Below are positions 33,390-45,214 of a stretch of DNA of 64,000 nucleotides, in pieces. The notes under the pieces were generated by a model. The model had not been told where the DNA came from. It made no database searches and saw only the letters and a list, made by a program, of their open reading frames with translations. The translations under genes and the position numbers were made by a program. The stretch is from Reticulitermes lucifugus. Taxonomy: Eukaryota; Arthropoda; Insecta; Blattodea; Rhinotermitidae. The DNA is taken from positions 1 to 64,000 of the forward strand of contig JAKCWW010001169.1 of the NCBI GenBank assembly GCA_026260175.1. Reading direction: 5' to 3'. The number at the start of each line of letters is the position of its first letter. The stretch's first letter is position 1.

Positions 33390-34370
33390 TACAGAAAAGT
33401 TTAAGTTCATGCAGGAAATCCATTCCAATTAAACACACGGACGGACAGACACAATCTCCCCATAATGCCTTATACTTATACACTTTAGTCAAAGAGTTAA
33501 TGAATATAAGAGCTCACGTTCAATTTGTCATCTTTGCGCACTAAGGCTTAGGAAGCCCGATATGCATAATACCATGCCAGTTCTTGGTTTGAGCAGGGAC
33601 AGAAAGAAGGACACATACTTGCATTGCAGAATGGGGGTAATCATGTGGAGGTATACGAGTATTAGCCTGAGGGTCCCCTAATGCAGACGACTCTAATCTT
33701 GCAATATCTGCTCTAAGCCCTCGTCTGATTACAACTCGCGGCCCTGCACTTTAATTTGGAGGAATGAATAAAAAATCATCCGGCTCTAATAAGCTTACAA
33801 GTGGCTTCTGTCCAAAGCAGCTGAGCCCACACCGATGTTCAACGACGCACTACTTCGAGAATCACTTCTTTCATCACAGAATTCGTATTTGTTAATATCA
33901 CTGCCATGAGATATAGACGTGGTCTCTATAAACCGAATGAAGACCGACTTATTTGCGTTTAACGGCGCTGTGAAAATTGCATACGCTATATAATGTCGAC
34001 TGACAAAATAAATGTGAAGAAAGAATCAGAGACGCTATGCGGAGTGTAGTGGAATAAACATGTATTGTAGGAAGTTACAAAAAAAATTAGGGCAAAGTGA
34101 AAAATGTTGTCATATAGTGTATGTAGCTTAAACCTGGCCACTGACTGAAAAACTGAGAATCAAAATACGGATGGTTGAATTTATTATCTTATGGTGGTTA
34201 ACAAAATACGAGTAATAGAATAAATGAAACGCTATGGGAGGAAACGCAAGTTATTCCATCGGTGATGAAAAACGTAGAGAATTAGAGCGTTGATAAGCTG
34301 TTGAACGGATGAAGGAAGAAAGATGACAGAAAAATATGTTGTAATGTTCACACTGGAAAGAAGACAACGA
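33390..34370. other. Unassigned AT-rich DNA
   Basis: No feature recognised. Confidence 0.45.
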
Positions 34371-34374
34371 AGAA

Positions 34375-34450
34375 TAAGACGATGACGACTATGATGACGG
34401 TGATGATGCTGATGATGGTTATGATGATGATGATGGTTACGATGATGAAA
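34375..34450. repeat. GAT/GACG microsatellite
   Basis: Imperfect GATGATGATG with GACGACTATGA. Explains both the Met-rich plus frame and the Ile/Val-rich minus frame here. Confidence 0.85.
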
Positions 34451-34599
34451 AATAAGATGCCGCCTGCGTCATCCATCTCATTTTCCTTTATCACGCTAAC
34501 TGTATTTGTTAAGAGAGGTACAGTTGCCCCAGGGCTTAACAAAACACCACGCCATGAAGAGGTATGTAAAGTGAAATTAATGTCTTGCGGGGTGTTACG

Positions 34600-34870
34600 A
34601 CGTGTCAGTTAATACTCGACACGGCGTAACATCTCATTAATATCGCTGTGAGAACAGAACTCGCATGATTCCGTGTAGTTTGGTACGTACGCACCACGGT
34701 TTTGGAGGAACATGCTACCTCCATCTTCACGGTAAATCACTTTCTACCCCGTAGAAGGTGTAACTGTTGATGCCTATCCATCAAACTGCACGGTGTCACA
34801 TCCAAAAAGAATGTAATTCGAACATTCGCTGTCGCAAGAACCTCTAATCTCACAATTAAATCTGTACTCA
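34600..34870. repeat. Interspersed repeat carrying a 'DVTPCSL' footprint
   Basis: The minus strand translates to FFLDVTPCSLMDRHQQ over 34760-34830, and the adjacent plus strand contains CCGTGTAGTTTGGTACGTACG and GGTTTTGGAGGAACATGCTACCTCC. A cognate plus-strand sequence at 39205-39290 reads CVMPCGLVDRHQRLGGK when translated. Such fragments recur in insect genome predictions; I treat it as a repeat, not an exon. Confidence 0.5.
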
Positions 34871-35294
34871 GAAGATTAAGTGCAACACTTCTTCCCCACC
34901 TGGCACCAAGTGTGCCCGAGGCTGGAAAATTCTTCACATCTCTATGAAGGATTCGTCCAATTTCAACCTGACTGCCTTCGGACGTAATTCTATACTCAAG
35001 TCTTACTTATCTTCTTTGTTCTTCTGACCTAGTTCCGGAGGGATTTTATCCCCAAGTGATTCTCTAGCCGACTATACGAGGTTTCGTTTCTGGCTGTAAA
35101 ATCCTTTCACAATCTTAGCTGCAAAATTCCCGAACTAGACTACCGGTAATATTAACAAAAAGAATTCTGCGTAGAACCCAGAAGCCTACTTCCACATAGT
35201 CGACTATAAAATCCTACATGTGTATTGTTAATGTCTTATTTGGACATTCTTAATTTATAATCCAAAAATAAAATAATAATTTATATTCGGAGGT

Positions 35295-35465
35295 CTAGTA
35301 ACTATAGTAACCAGTAGTAACAATTAACACAGTAACCACTACAACAAGAGTAACTATAGTGACCATAATAACCACAGTATAAAAGTAACCGCGAGAACAA
35401 TAGTATTCAGTAATAACCAAGAATAATCGGAGTAACCAGTAGTTACCATAATAACAAATAATGAT
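35295..35465. repeat. Degenerate GTAACCA-type simple repeat
   Basis: Imperfect units of AGTAACCA, ATAACCA and AGTAACTATAG over about 170 bp. Confidence 0.7.
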
Positions 35466-35899
35466 GAATATCGCTCCCACCTCATAAGTTCGTGCATCTG
35501 CCATGCAATTCTTACGGACTGTAATAAATTAAGATTTGCAAAGATGGAGTAGCCTGTTATGGCACAATGTTGGTATCAAATGTGAAAACCGGTAAATTGG
35601 TCGAAAACTTTAAAGGAAAACACACACACACACAGGCATACGCCTAGCTTTTCCTCAACTCCTTAAAGGGTGGAGCTGATCTGAATAATGTAAGAGTCAG
35701 GTCCTAATCTCTCAGCAAAAATATCACATGCATCTTCTTAAGTTCATTCGGCTAATGGCGTTCAGGAAACGTATCATTGTTTGAGAATTCCGTTCTTCTG
35801 GGATAATACGCTGCGTCACTAGGTAATAGGATATAGACGTTTCAAGACAAATTAGTTTCCTCGTCTAAAAGGGCCGAATATCCGAAAAGAATTCCTCGT

Positions 35900-36085
35900 G
35901 CAGAATACGACAGTACGTTGCCTCGAAACGTTGGGAACTGTACTGTCCTCTGCTGCTATTAAACCCTTAAAGACGAGAACAACACGTTACCTCGAAACGT
36001 CGGGATCCGATTATACACTGACGCGGCGTCACACCCCAGAAAAACGGAGCTACACCGCTGCGAAAACTTCAAAACTCGCATATCA
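35900..36085 (+). repeat. Dispersed repeat with CTCGAAACGT cores
   Basis: GTTGCCTCGAAACGTTGGGA and GTTACCTCGAAACGTCGGGA occur about 64 bp apart, followed by CACCCCAGAAAAACGGAGC. The second half has a relative on the other strand near 58800 (AGTCACAGCCCAGAAGAACT). The 86-codon frame is repeat-derived. Confidence 0.5.
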
Positions 36086-36089
36086 TTGT

Positions 36090-37555
36090 TATCACGACGA
36101 TCTGAAGCCCCCTGAGCGAAAGGCCGCGGACTGTATGGTTAAGTCACGTGCCACGTGATTAGCACAGCGAATTAGATAGTTCAGCAAATTAGCTGTGCTT
36201 ATTTGACGTAACGACTTCCAGGCACAAGAAAGAGTACCTTATAAAAGGCAAGAACGCGAAAACAATTTTACATGATGTAAAGTACGAATTCGATTATATA
36301 GAAATCCCACGGCTGATAAAAAGACAGTAGTTCTTCCAGCTGATCTATTTAAAACGCAGTTCAGTGACGATGTTGCTATACACGATAAATTGCTCTTAAT
36401 GCATCTTACATTACTTGTAAGGGATTTTAGAAAAAATAAGTCGTTTATTAAGCGCCTTCTCAAAATTGCGAAAAGTGACTATTATCTTCGTCATGGCTGT
36501 CTGTCCGCCGGTCCACATGGAACAACTCAACTTCCACTGGACGGATTTTCATGAAATTTGATATTTGATTATTTTTCGAAACCTGTAGAGAAAATTCAAG
36601 TTTCGTTAAAATCTGACAAGAATAACGGGTACTTGACACGAAGACTTATGTACATTTGTGATAATATCTCGCTGAATTCTTCTTGGAATGAGAAATTTTT
36701 CAGACAAAAGTTGTAGAGAAAATCGAAACACACATTTTATGTTCAATAACAGGTTACCGCAATTGTGCCGTTTATGAGATAATGTAGAAAAATGCTGGAG
36801 AGTCGGAGAGGCCACAGATGACAATATAACACGGCACATGCACTTTTTTGCTGGATAGCTAAGGCTACAAACACACATCGGAATATGTAATACTCGTACA
36901 TTGCTTTACCTCGGCAACAATGGTTGTACGAACGCGCCTCATTGTTACGTTATACGTACATTGTCTGTCTTGTTGTTTATAGTGTTTATGATTGATTGTA
37001 TGAGTATTTGAATCATGGCACAGAATGACAGACACTTGAAGCCCATTGAAAGAAATGACGTCTGAGCAGGAATGCACAAGAAAGCGCGCGTGCAGTGCCC
37101 GAAGAAACGAGCAAGGCTACAGGAAGTCGTTATCTGTGTCCAGTGATGCAGAGCCGTGTCAGGCAGAATGTCACGTCAAGAGTTCTGATTGCGAGCGACT
37201 TGTCTCCACCTCGTCTATGTTTCATTAAGACCTGCAAAGTGTCGTCTATACTCCGTATCGAAAAACGTTCACCCTTTTTCCATGCTCTACATTAACGCGA
37301 AGTTATTTAATTAAGCTCGTCCATGATAGTTTATCACACAGCGACTGGGTAGCTGATGCTGCCAGCTTCCGCGCAGTTGAGCCAGTAACCGCTCGCGTTT
37401 ATCCGAGTGTATTTAAAAATTTAAGCTTTCAGCAATTTACTTCCATTTATTTTATTTTAAACCGCGTATAGTCAACGCGTTGGGCGAAGGGTTACTGTAT
37501 TCTTAGGGCGACTAATTCCAGGGAAACGAGTCCGGCATACATAGGTATGAGAAGT
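36090..37555. other. Unassigned DNA, CpG-rich from about 37040 to 37420
   Basis: 36480-36640 (ATGGAACAACTC.ACT, GGATGGATTTTCATGAAATTT-like) resembles 61195-61300, an old interspersed repeat. The 37040-37420 part is richer in CpG (AAGCGCGCGTGCAGTGCCCG, CTTCCGCGCAGTTGAGCC). It carries a 60-codon plus frame with no known domain. Confidence 0.4.
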
Positions 37556-37560
37556 AGAGA

Positions 37561-38345
37561 TTTGATTGATTGATTGATTGATGTAATGGGAGAGTGTAAC
37601 GAGACACCAAGGCATTTAAGCCGCAAGGACTTTTTGCGCACTCCCTCGAATCTAACTTTGCAGTTCCAGCTCTATTCCTTTAATAAGTTCTAAGATTTTT
37701 CCTACAAAGTTAGGACACTCATCTCCTGATGGATACAATCCTTAAAAAAGAGATTTTCTTCGTATCTTCAGAGATTCGAACTCCAGTAAGATGTGCTTTG
37801 CAGTTTCTTCAAACTGTCCACATAAACGGCATATGGGATCATCATGAAAGAGTCCCATATGCTGTAGATGTTTCCTGGACGGGCCATGTCCAGTAATTAT
37901 ACCAATTGCACTTCTGATCTGCCTTCTGTTCCTTTGAATCAGGGCTTTAGTCAGTGTGCTACTGGATGCTTTGACTAGAGTTTTCCCTAGTTTTTGGCCA
38001 GGAAAGTTTAGCCATCTTTTTTGATGTTCCTTCCTAGCCCACCGGTAAACTGCGGTCTTGGCAGTGCTCTTGCTAATTCCGCAGACGGGTTCTGGTCCAA
38101 CGAAAGGAGTGTTAGCTCCTTTCTTTGCCAGTTTATCTGCCTCTTCATTGCCCTATATTCCGCGGTGTCCAGGTACCCAACAGAGCTCCACGTGATTTTG
38201 TGTGGAGAGTTTTACAAGGGCTTGAATACATTCCCACACTAGTGTAGAGTTGACCTGATGAAAGTTAAGCACCATAAGTGCAGCCTGGCTATCTGTTTGT
38301 ATGAGAATATGCCTACCGGAGTATCTCCTGAGAAGTATAGATACA
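37561..38345 (-). mobile_element. 5'-truncated non-LTR retrotransposon: RNase H domain, C-terminal zinc motif, 3' UTR and (GATT)n tail
   Basis: Minus-strand translation from about 38340 gives RNase H motifs in order: TDSQAALMVL (38302-38273), then LCWVPGHRG and GNEEADKLAKKG (about 38190-38125). These are the DS, H and D catalytic blocks of ORF2-type RNase H. A CRLCGQFEETAKHILL motif follows at about 37840-37790, a terminal cysteine motif typical of I/R1/LOA-like elements. Stops occur after HRGI and after KSLF. The natural stop is near 37657, followed by about 75 bp of UTR and five GATT units at 37561-37582. The 5' end is truncated inside RNase H, as expected from incomplete reverse transcription. 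Clade not resolved. Confidence 0.9.
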
Positions 38346-38349
38346 CAGA

Positions 38350-40490
38350 CACACCGAATTACTCTGAGACCATATAGTTAACAACGCTGTTGGTAGCCGA
38401 GACTACAAAGCATCGGACAAGTGGATGTTAACAATTAACTGTAAGGAATGTGAAACACCTTCCACATAATTTGAGTCAACAACCTGGAATTTTATCTGGA
38501 TAGCCTGTCTACGAGTCGAAATATGAAACCCGAGACCTGAATATGAAGGACGGCTATCCACTCAACTGTGAAGCCAGTACTATTATGAGGCTTGTCAATG
38601 AAAGGCATGAGTGCTGCTCTGAAGATAATATTGTACATAGACGGCCCGGCCGAATGAGGATATCGGATGTTGTCGAAACATATTGAGGGTAATTAACCCC
38701 TTCAGACACAGAGGTTACTATATGTACCACCAGGTTTAACAATAAAAATTCAGCGTTCTGTCCACATATTCCGTTTATATGTTTTGTATGGATCTCAGAA
38801 AAAAACGATTATTTCCTTATACAGCATTAAGTGACTGTCTTTTATAACCGAGGGGAATTTACTGCGCGGTACGAACAGAGTCTTTAAATACAATTCAGAG
38901 TAACCTTAGTCTTCAAATGGTTAAAGGAGAGGACCTAGTTCTTTCTTACTGGTTCTGAACACTATGTACGATTTTTCTTCGTACAAAGTAATTCCTTTCC
39001 GCCCACAGACGTCTGCAAATGTTAAATAACTTAACTATGAAACGAGGAAAAGAACTTTACACATTAGATCAATTAATTACTAAAGATCTCCACCACCACC
39101 TACACGTACTGGTTAGAAACCTTCTGCAGTGTGCACACAGATTGTTTCTCTGTTACGTCTAATATTGTGAGATGAGGGTGTAACAGGTTTAGTACTCGCA
39201 CTGCTGTTGTGTGATGTAATGCCGTGCGGTTTGGTAGATAGGCATCAACGTCTCGGAGGTAAGTATCTCTTCCATTTCCAACATAAGCTGGAGACGGAAT
39301 CAGCAGTTACCGCCAAATCGTTGATAAATATGTACCAGAACACATAGTGCCACACCGTAATTTGAAGGTATGATCTTACTTGCTCCTACATGAAAAGCGC
39401 AGGCCTACAATTACTAGCCATTTCTGCGTCCTTAATTTTCAACACCTACACGTAAACTACTCAACTGATTTCGACAAAATTTATTCTTTGGGGATAATGC
39501 TAAACAAGGTGATGCAAATTTCATTTTGATTCATACCTATCAAATAGAGCAATTAGTTTACGAACAACTCAAATACAAAGTCAATAGTACCGCCTTCTCG
39601 ACTGTAACGCCTTGTACTTGAAAGGCACGCACCAAATTTCGGAAAGAAAAACTGCTGCCTATACCTTCAGGGTCATTCTTCCACCGTGAAAAGCAGAATG
39701 TTCTTCCGACATGTTGGTATTATCTACCAAAATACGTCAAAACTCCGTAAGACAATTGTCGCCATCAGAGCTCTAAACTAATATCTTCAACAGGGACATT
39801 CCGTCGTGTAAAATACAGATAATAAAAAAGGACGTATGTCAGTAGACAAAACGTGTTCAATAAAAATAAAATATAGCTACTTGTTCCGGCGAATATGATG
39901 AGCCTCCAAAATAAATAAATAAATAAAGACAGCCTAAAGAGCACTAAACACTAACTGTCATATACTGTAACTACTAATTTCATTCTAAACAATTATGTGG
40001 GTCTACATATATAATACATACAGCAAAAGTAAACTCAGATTTCTTATTTCCGACGACAACCGACGTACGAATCGTCAAAAACAAAATATCAAGAATAAGC
40101 ATCCAAGATGTGCGAAATTAGAGACCTTTTACTGCAACAGACGCAGTTACAACACATAGCATAATGATAAAATCAAAAATCCCAAGTTAGCAATGTTAAG
40201 CTTTTAAACATAACTAATTTTAATGTAAGCTGGCGCAACACAAGCATATATCTTATGTATAGTAACAGCCAACATTTACAAGTACAAAACTTTTCCTACA
40301 TCCTTAGGCAAAACAAATAAGGAAGATATTTAATATTTTTAAGAGAACAACTACAACAATTTTAGAAAAACAAACCATCGTACTACACATTTTGGTATTT
40401 TGTATACAAAACTCGACGGGATTCAACCCTTTCTTATGTATGATAAAAGATTTTCATAACTGAATATCTTCTGGTTACTTTAATAATCTG
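38350..40490. other. Unassigned AT-rich DNA with a repeat fragment at 39205-39310
   Basis: 39205-39310 is the plus-strand relative of the 'DVTPCSL' repeat at 34600. No exon elsewhere. Confidence 0.45.
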
Positions 40491-40495
40491 TTATT

Positions 40496-40538
40496 CGACC
40501 TGACGATGACTTCAGTTTAAAGCCGAAACTTGTAGCCG
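40496..40538 (+). other. Hammerhead-like motif
   Basis: CTGACGA (40500-40506, full match to CUGANGA), T, an imperfect GACTT...AAAGCC hairpin, GAAAC (40525-40529), TT, GTA, GCCG. Stem I keeps 3 of 4 pairs (CGAC with GCCG). As in its sisters, one extra T separates the core from stem II. Confidence 0.45.
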
Positions 40539-40544
40539 TTTTTT

Positions 40545-41368
40545 AATGTATGAAGCAAGTGGTGACGATTGAAATGCGCTCTTATTTGACTTACGGAACA
40601 CGTTCATCGCCGTCATATCCTCAAATTTAAATACAGAGAAAGAAGCTAATCATTATCACGCCTGCTCCAGTTACATTTATTAAAATTGTTCCTTCCTATT
40701 TTCTGTCGAACATTTAGACAGTTTCGTTTTATACTAACCGAACAGCTCGGGTTTCGGTTTTTACGATTGCTAAGAGACGGTATACAGTACCCAAATAAAT
40801 GTAGGTCATAAAATCTGTTATCTCATTGACAAACATAAATATTTTACTTTAAATATTTTTGATAGTGTTATTTTAATATAAATTAAGTATACTATACAGG
40901 GTTTAATAATTTTGCAGTTCATTAGGTTCTTTTAACCTCTAAAATACAGAAACATCATGTGTCTTAATGGCCAAAAAATCTGCATTTTTCCACACAGTGC
41001 ATGTACGTTTTTTGTATGATCCGCAGAATAAACAGCAATTATTTCCCTAAGCAACATTAACAGGCTGGCTTCTGTAATGAATAATTAAAGTGTTTACTGC
41101 GAGGTATAAAACAGTGTCATTATGTGTTACATTAAAAGCATCCTTCAAAGTGTTGAAAAAATGTTATATGAACAATGTTACATCTATAGGCCTACAGTTT
41201 ATTCGTTTTGCAAAAATAATTGTTTAGTTGTGTTATTTAACATTTCTGTTTCAAATAGAGATAATACATAGATAGTCCCACTAACACGCAGAACGGGGGC
41301 TTCAATACAATAAACACACGTTAAAGAAACACAATTTCAGTATTGAAATCTGAAATTCATATTTCTTT
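40545..41368. other. Unassigned AT-rich DNA
   Basis: CAGGGTTTAATAATTTTGC at about 40899 resembles a lone transposon end but no partner was found. Confidence 0.4.
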
Positions 41369-41369
41369 T

Positions 41370-41617
41370 TCTATCGCGCAACAGCGCGTAGTGGGCCAGG
41401 GCCTCCTCATTATCGACGCTTCACGATCACACTCAGACACACCACACTCGGTAAGATTTCTTTGTACGAGTGATCAGCCAGACGAAAAGACCTCTACCCT
41501 ACAACACACAACACTCACAAGGGGCAAACATCCATGCCTCCAGCGGGATTCGAACCCGCAATCCCAGCAAGCCAGAGGCCGCAAACACACGCCTTAGAAC
41601 GCGCGGCCACTGGGATC
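41370..41617 (-). mobile_element. tRNA-derived SINE, family A
   Basis: Minus-strand head GATCCCAGTGGCCGCGCGTT...AAGGCG (A box), GGGTTCGAATCCCGC (B box at about 41546-41556), then the TGTTGTGTGTTGT block and TTACCGAGTGTGGTGTGTC. The 3' end GGCCCACTACGCGC is a mutated form of the GGCCTAGGCCC block. Confidence 0.88.
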
Positions 41618-41619
41618 GG

Positions 41620-41870
41620 CCTGAAATGCATATAACCTTAACAATATTAAAAACATAGCCCCTATCTTGAAAGGTCTTCATTACAAAGAGAAACCTTCTA
41701 ATGATGTCTAGGAAAATCAAAGCAAAAACACAGGTGTACACTATGGACAAAATATAGAATTATTTAACGGTGAAGTAGGAGGTACGTAAGTTACAACTGT
41801 GTTTTAAAGTGTTAAAAAGCGATATAAGCTGCAAAGTATATTATATATGGAGCCAGCTAGGAGTCGATCA
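41620..41870. other. Unassigned DNA
   Basis: Nothing recognised between the SINE and the array. Confidence 0.4.
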
Positions 41871-41874
41871 CCAG

Positions 41875-42990
41875 AAGTTCGAGGGTGCCCAGCATACCGA
41901 GCGGAAAGACAAGGCTACGTGCAACAGGTTCGCAGATCGAGTGTGAAGAGCATACCGAACGGAAATACAGGGTTACGTGCAACAGGTTCATAGATAGAGG
42001 GTGAAGAGCATATCGAACGGAAATACAGGGTTACGTGCAACAGGTTCATAGATCGAGGGTGAAGAGCATACCGAACGGAAATACAGGGTTACGTGCAACA
42101 GGTTCATAGATCCAGGGTGAAGAGCATACCGAACGGAAATACAAGGCTACGCGCAACAGGTTCATAGATCGAGGGTGAAGAGCATACCGAACGGAAATAC
42201 AGGGTTACGTGCAACAGGTTCATAGATCGAAGGTGAAGAGCATACCGAACGGAAATACAGGGTTACGTGCAACAGGTTCATAGATAGAGGGTGAACAGCA
42301 TACCGAAAGGAAATACAAGGCTACGTGCAACAGGTTCATAGATCGAGGGTGAAGAGCATACCGAACGGAAATACAAGGCTACGTGCAACAGGTTCATAGA
42401 TCGAGGGTGAAGAGCATACCGAATGTAAATACAGGGTTACGTGTAACAGGTTCATAGATCGAGGGAAACCGGAATACCGAAAGGAAATACAGGCTACGTG
42501 CAACAGGTTCATAGATCGAGGGTGAAGATCATACCGAACGGAAATACAAGGCTACGTGCAACAGGTTCATAGATCGAGGATGAAGAGCATACCGAACGGA
42601 AATACAAGGCTACGTGCAACAGGTTNNNNNNNNNNNNNNNNNNNNNNNNNNNNNNNNNNNNNNNNNNNNNNNNNNNNNNNNNNNNNNNNNNNNNNNNNNN
42701 NNNNNNNNNNNNNNNNNNNNNNNNNNNNNNNNNNNNNNNNNNNNNNNNNNNNNNNNNNNNNNNNNNNNNNNNNNNNNNNNNNNNTACGTGCAACAGGTTC
42801 ATAGATCGAGGGTGAAGAGCATACCGAACGGAAATACAAGGCTACGTGCAACAGGTTCATAGACCGAGGGAAACCGGAATACCGAATGGAAATACAGGGC
42901 TACTTGCAACCTTTTCATAAATCGAGGGTGACCAGCATACCTAACGAAAGGGCAACAGGTTCACAGATCGAGGGTGATCAGAACACCGAA
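41875..42990 (+). repeat. 58-bp satellite array with an internal N gap
   Basis: The unit includes GCATACCGAACGGAAATACA, AGGCTACGTGCAACAGGTTC and ATAGATCGAGGGTGAAGA. The CAACAGG phase marker falls at 41922, 41980, 42038 and every 58 bp up to 42617 (one 57-bp step), then at 42791, 42849 and 42907. The N run 42626-42784 (159 N) spans exactly three units (42617 to 42791 is 174 bp), so register is preserved; about 18 units in total. Frames crossing the Ns are artefacts. Confidence 0.96.
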
Positions 42991-42994
42991 AGAC

Positions 42995-44495
42995 AACACA
43001 CAGCTTCATATCAACGCGTAGTCTGATAATGTCGCCACTTCGGTCTCACATCGCAGTGTCAAACATTCTCTCCACCCCCCTATTCAGCATTTGAAATAAT
43101 CCATTACACATACTATTATTTGATACAGACTTACTTTTTTACCCCTTGAGTAACACCAACGTACATATTCTTCGTTTGTTTAAAGAATACTTATTGAAGA
43201 GTCAGTAAAAATTTCTCAAGCAAAACCATTAGAATGACAACTTAATAAAATAAGGCTTTGAGGGTTCATAACTGCCTGAAACAAATGGAGGTTAAAGGAT
43301 TAACAATGCTAAATAATATTTAGGAATCAGTTCCTACCTGACAGAAAACACACTTTCTTCTTAATAAGGACCACAACAAAGAAAAACGCGCTCATTGACC
43401 ACTTTCCTTCTCACATTTTGTAGCAACACGGAACATTTAAGTTCGTACGTTCTCCTTTCTATGTGTCACGTCTTAACGTTTCGTGTTTCGAATCTATTTT
43501 GCAGGATTAGTTATACTTCCGTTGGCACATATTTGAGGAAGAATGTAATTGCTGGTTTAATTTTATAAACGATGCTTTCAATCCCTTACAATCAGAACCA
43601 ACTTGAATCGTTCGTTACATTTAACCTAACAAATAGTGATGAAAAGTAGGAAGCCTTTCACAGACTAACAATTGGTTTTCTCTTTCCTCATAAATAAAGG
43701 TCAAGTTCTGTGTCTTTTGTGTTTCTTAGTCTATGATTCATATTTTCTTTTGATTACAAAGAAAAATCTTTCCATACACATTCATTTGTCACTGTCTCTC
43801 AGTCGCAAAGATTTTCGTAACAAACAAATTATGTGAAATCCCTACAAACGCGATCATTTGACTGCAGGGTGGCATCACACTCTGATAGCACATTATTACA
43901 GTTTATGGCTGGTCATAGCCTCACTGTTTCCTTTCTGGAGCCCACTCAAAAACTAGCATGCCGACATATAAATAAGTATAAAATATTACGTCACTAAAAG
44001 TCTAAACCATTACACTGACTGACAGAGTGCGGAATGGTGAATTATCAGCGGAACTGCAATAAAAACTTGCTAGCTCATAGAGTAACTCGTTTGCTCTAGC
44101 AATTTTCATAACCTGTCCTGGGGGATAGATTTAATGTTGTAGCCAACTGCGTTTACATCAGGGATAAGTGGCACACATGACGAGAAAGAGAGAGGGAATA
44201 ATGTCGCCATATTAGATCCAAAGATTGCTTTCCCGTCTTGTAACATGAAAGGGAATTAGTGTATGATTGATGGTTAACAACTTCACAACTTAATAACTAA
44301 CTTCGAGGTTATGATCAGGATGTACATTGCAGACACGGCCATGTCATTCTGCATAGAAGAAAGTGTGATTAATCGGACTGAATAAATTAATGAACGAATG
44401 AACTGACTACGTATGTTCACGAATTAATGAATAAATAGAACGTGAATGAATACATAAAAGCTTGTTCAATCTCATTTATACGTAGAACTAAGGAA
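42995..44495. other. Unassigned AT-rich DNA
   Basis: No exon or recognised repeat. Confidence 0.45.
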
Positions 44496-44500
44496 ATATA

Positions 44501-45060
44501 CAGAGTGTCCACAAAGTCTTCGAACAATTTAAAAAAGTTATTAAAAATACAAATGAAGAGATAAGTCTGTGCAGTTTGTTGCATAATAAAGAAAAATTAT
44601 AAAAGTTTTTTTCACATAATTTAGAAAACTTCCACATGGGCACCATTCGTTGCACGAAGCACATCAAGACGGTATTCAATTTCCATCCACGTTCGTTCTA
44701 ACGTCGCTTCATCAACAGCGACAATGGCGTCAGTGATCCTTTCCTTCAGGTCGTTGATGTCCCGAACCTTAGCCTTATAAACGATATCTTTAACATATCC
44801 CCATAGGAAGAAGTCCGTGGGAGTGATATTGGGAGAACGTGGTGGCCAGAGAAGTGGTCCTCGTCTTCCAATCCATCTGTTTGGAAATATTTCGCTTCGT
44901 GCTTCGTGCGACGAATGGTGCCCATGTGGAAGTTTTCTAAATTATGTGAAAAAAACTTTTATAATGTTTCTTTATTATGCAACAAACTGCACAGAGTTAT
45001 CTCTTCATTTGTATTTTTAATAACTTTTTTAAATTGTTCGAAGACTTTGGGGACACTCTG
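44501..45060 (-). mobile_element. Tc1/mariner-type foldback derivative with 162-bp terminal inverted repeats
   Basis: CAGAGTGTCC at 44501 and GGACACTCTG at 45060 bound 162-bp inverted repeats (44501-44662 and 44899-45060, about 4 mismatches), flanked by TA on both sides (TATA duplicated). Between them the minus strand carries 86 uninterrupted codons of a DDE transposase C terminus, from about 44879 to the stop at 44623-44621, including LWPPRSPNITPTDFFLWGYVKD in two parts (LWPPRSPN and ITPTDFFLWGYVKD). The family has SPD at the third catalytic aspartate; here it is SPN. The last 14 codons and stop lie within the inverted repeat. The N-terminal domain and first two catalytic aspartates are absent, so it is nonautonomous. 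Confidence 0.93.
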
Positions 45061-45064
45061 TATA

Positions 45065-45212
45065 GACTCTCTCTCTTTCTCTTTCTGCACCTACACAGGC
45101 TTGCGCGCGCACACACACACACACAGGCCTAGATACCATACATGCATGTATAAGCACATACGTACATACATACATACGTACATACATACATGTATACATA
45201 CGTACATATATG
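45065..45212. repeat. CT, CA and TACA/TACG microsatellites
   Basis: CTCTCTCTTTCTCTTTCT, (CA)n at about 45107-45124, and CATACATACATACGTACATACATACATG runs at 45150-45210. Confidence 0.92.
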
Positions 45213-45214
45213 AA

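Noticed and set aside
42509-42862. Four frames of 82-97 codons across the N gap
   Set aside because: Artefacts of Ns inside the 58-bp satellite.
41875-42990. CRISPR-like regular array
   Set aside because: Units are contiguous with no unique spacers, in a eukaryotic genome; this is a satellite. The same applies to 5373-5885 and 26599-26862.
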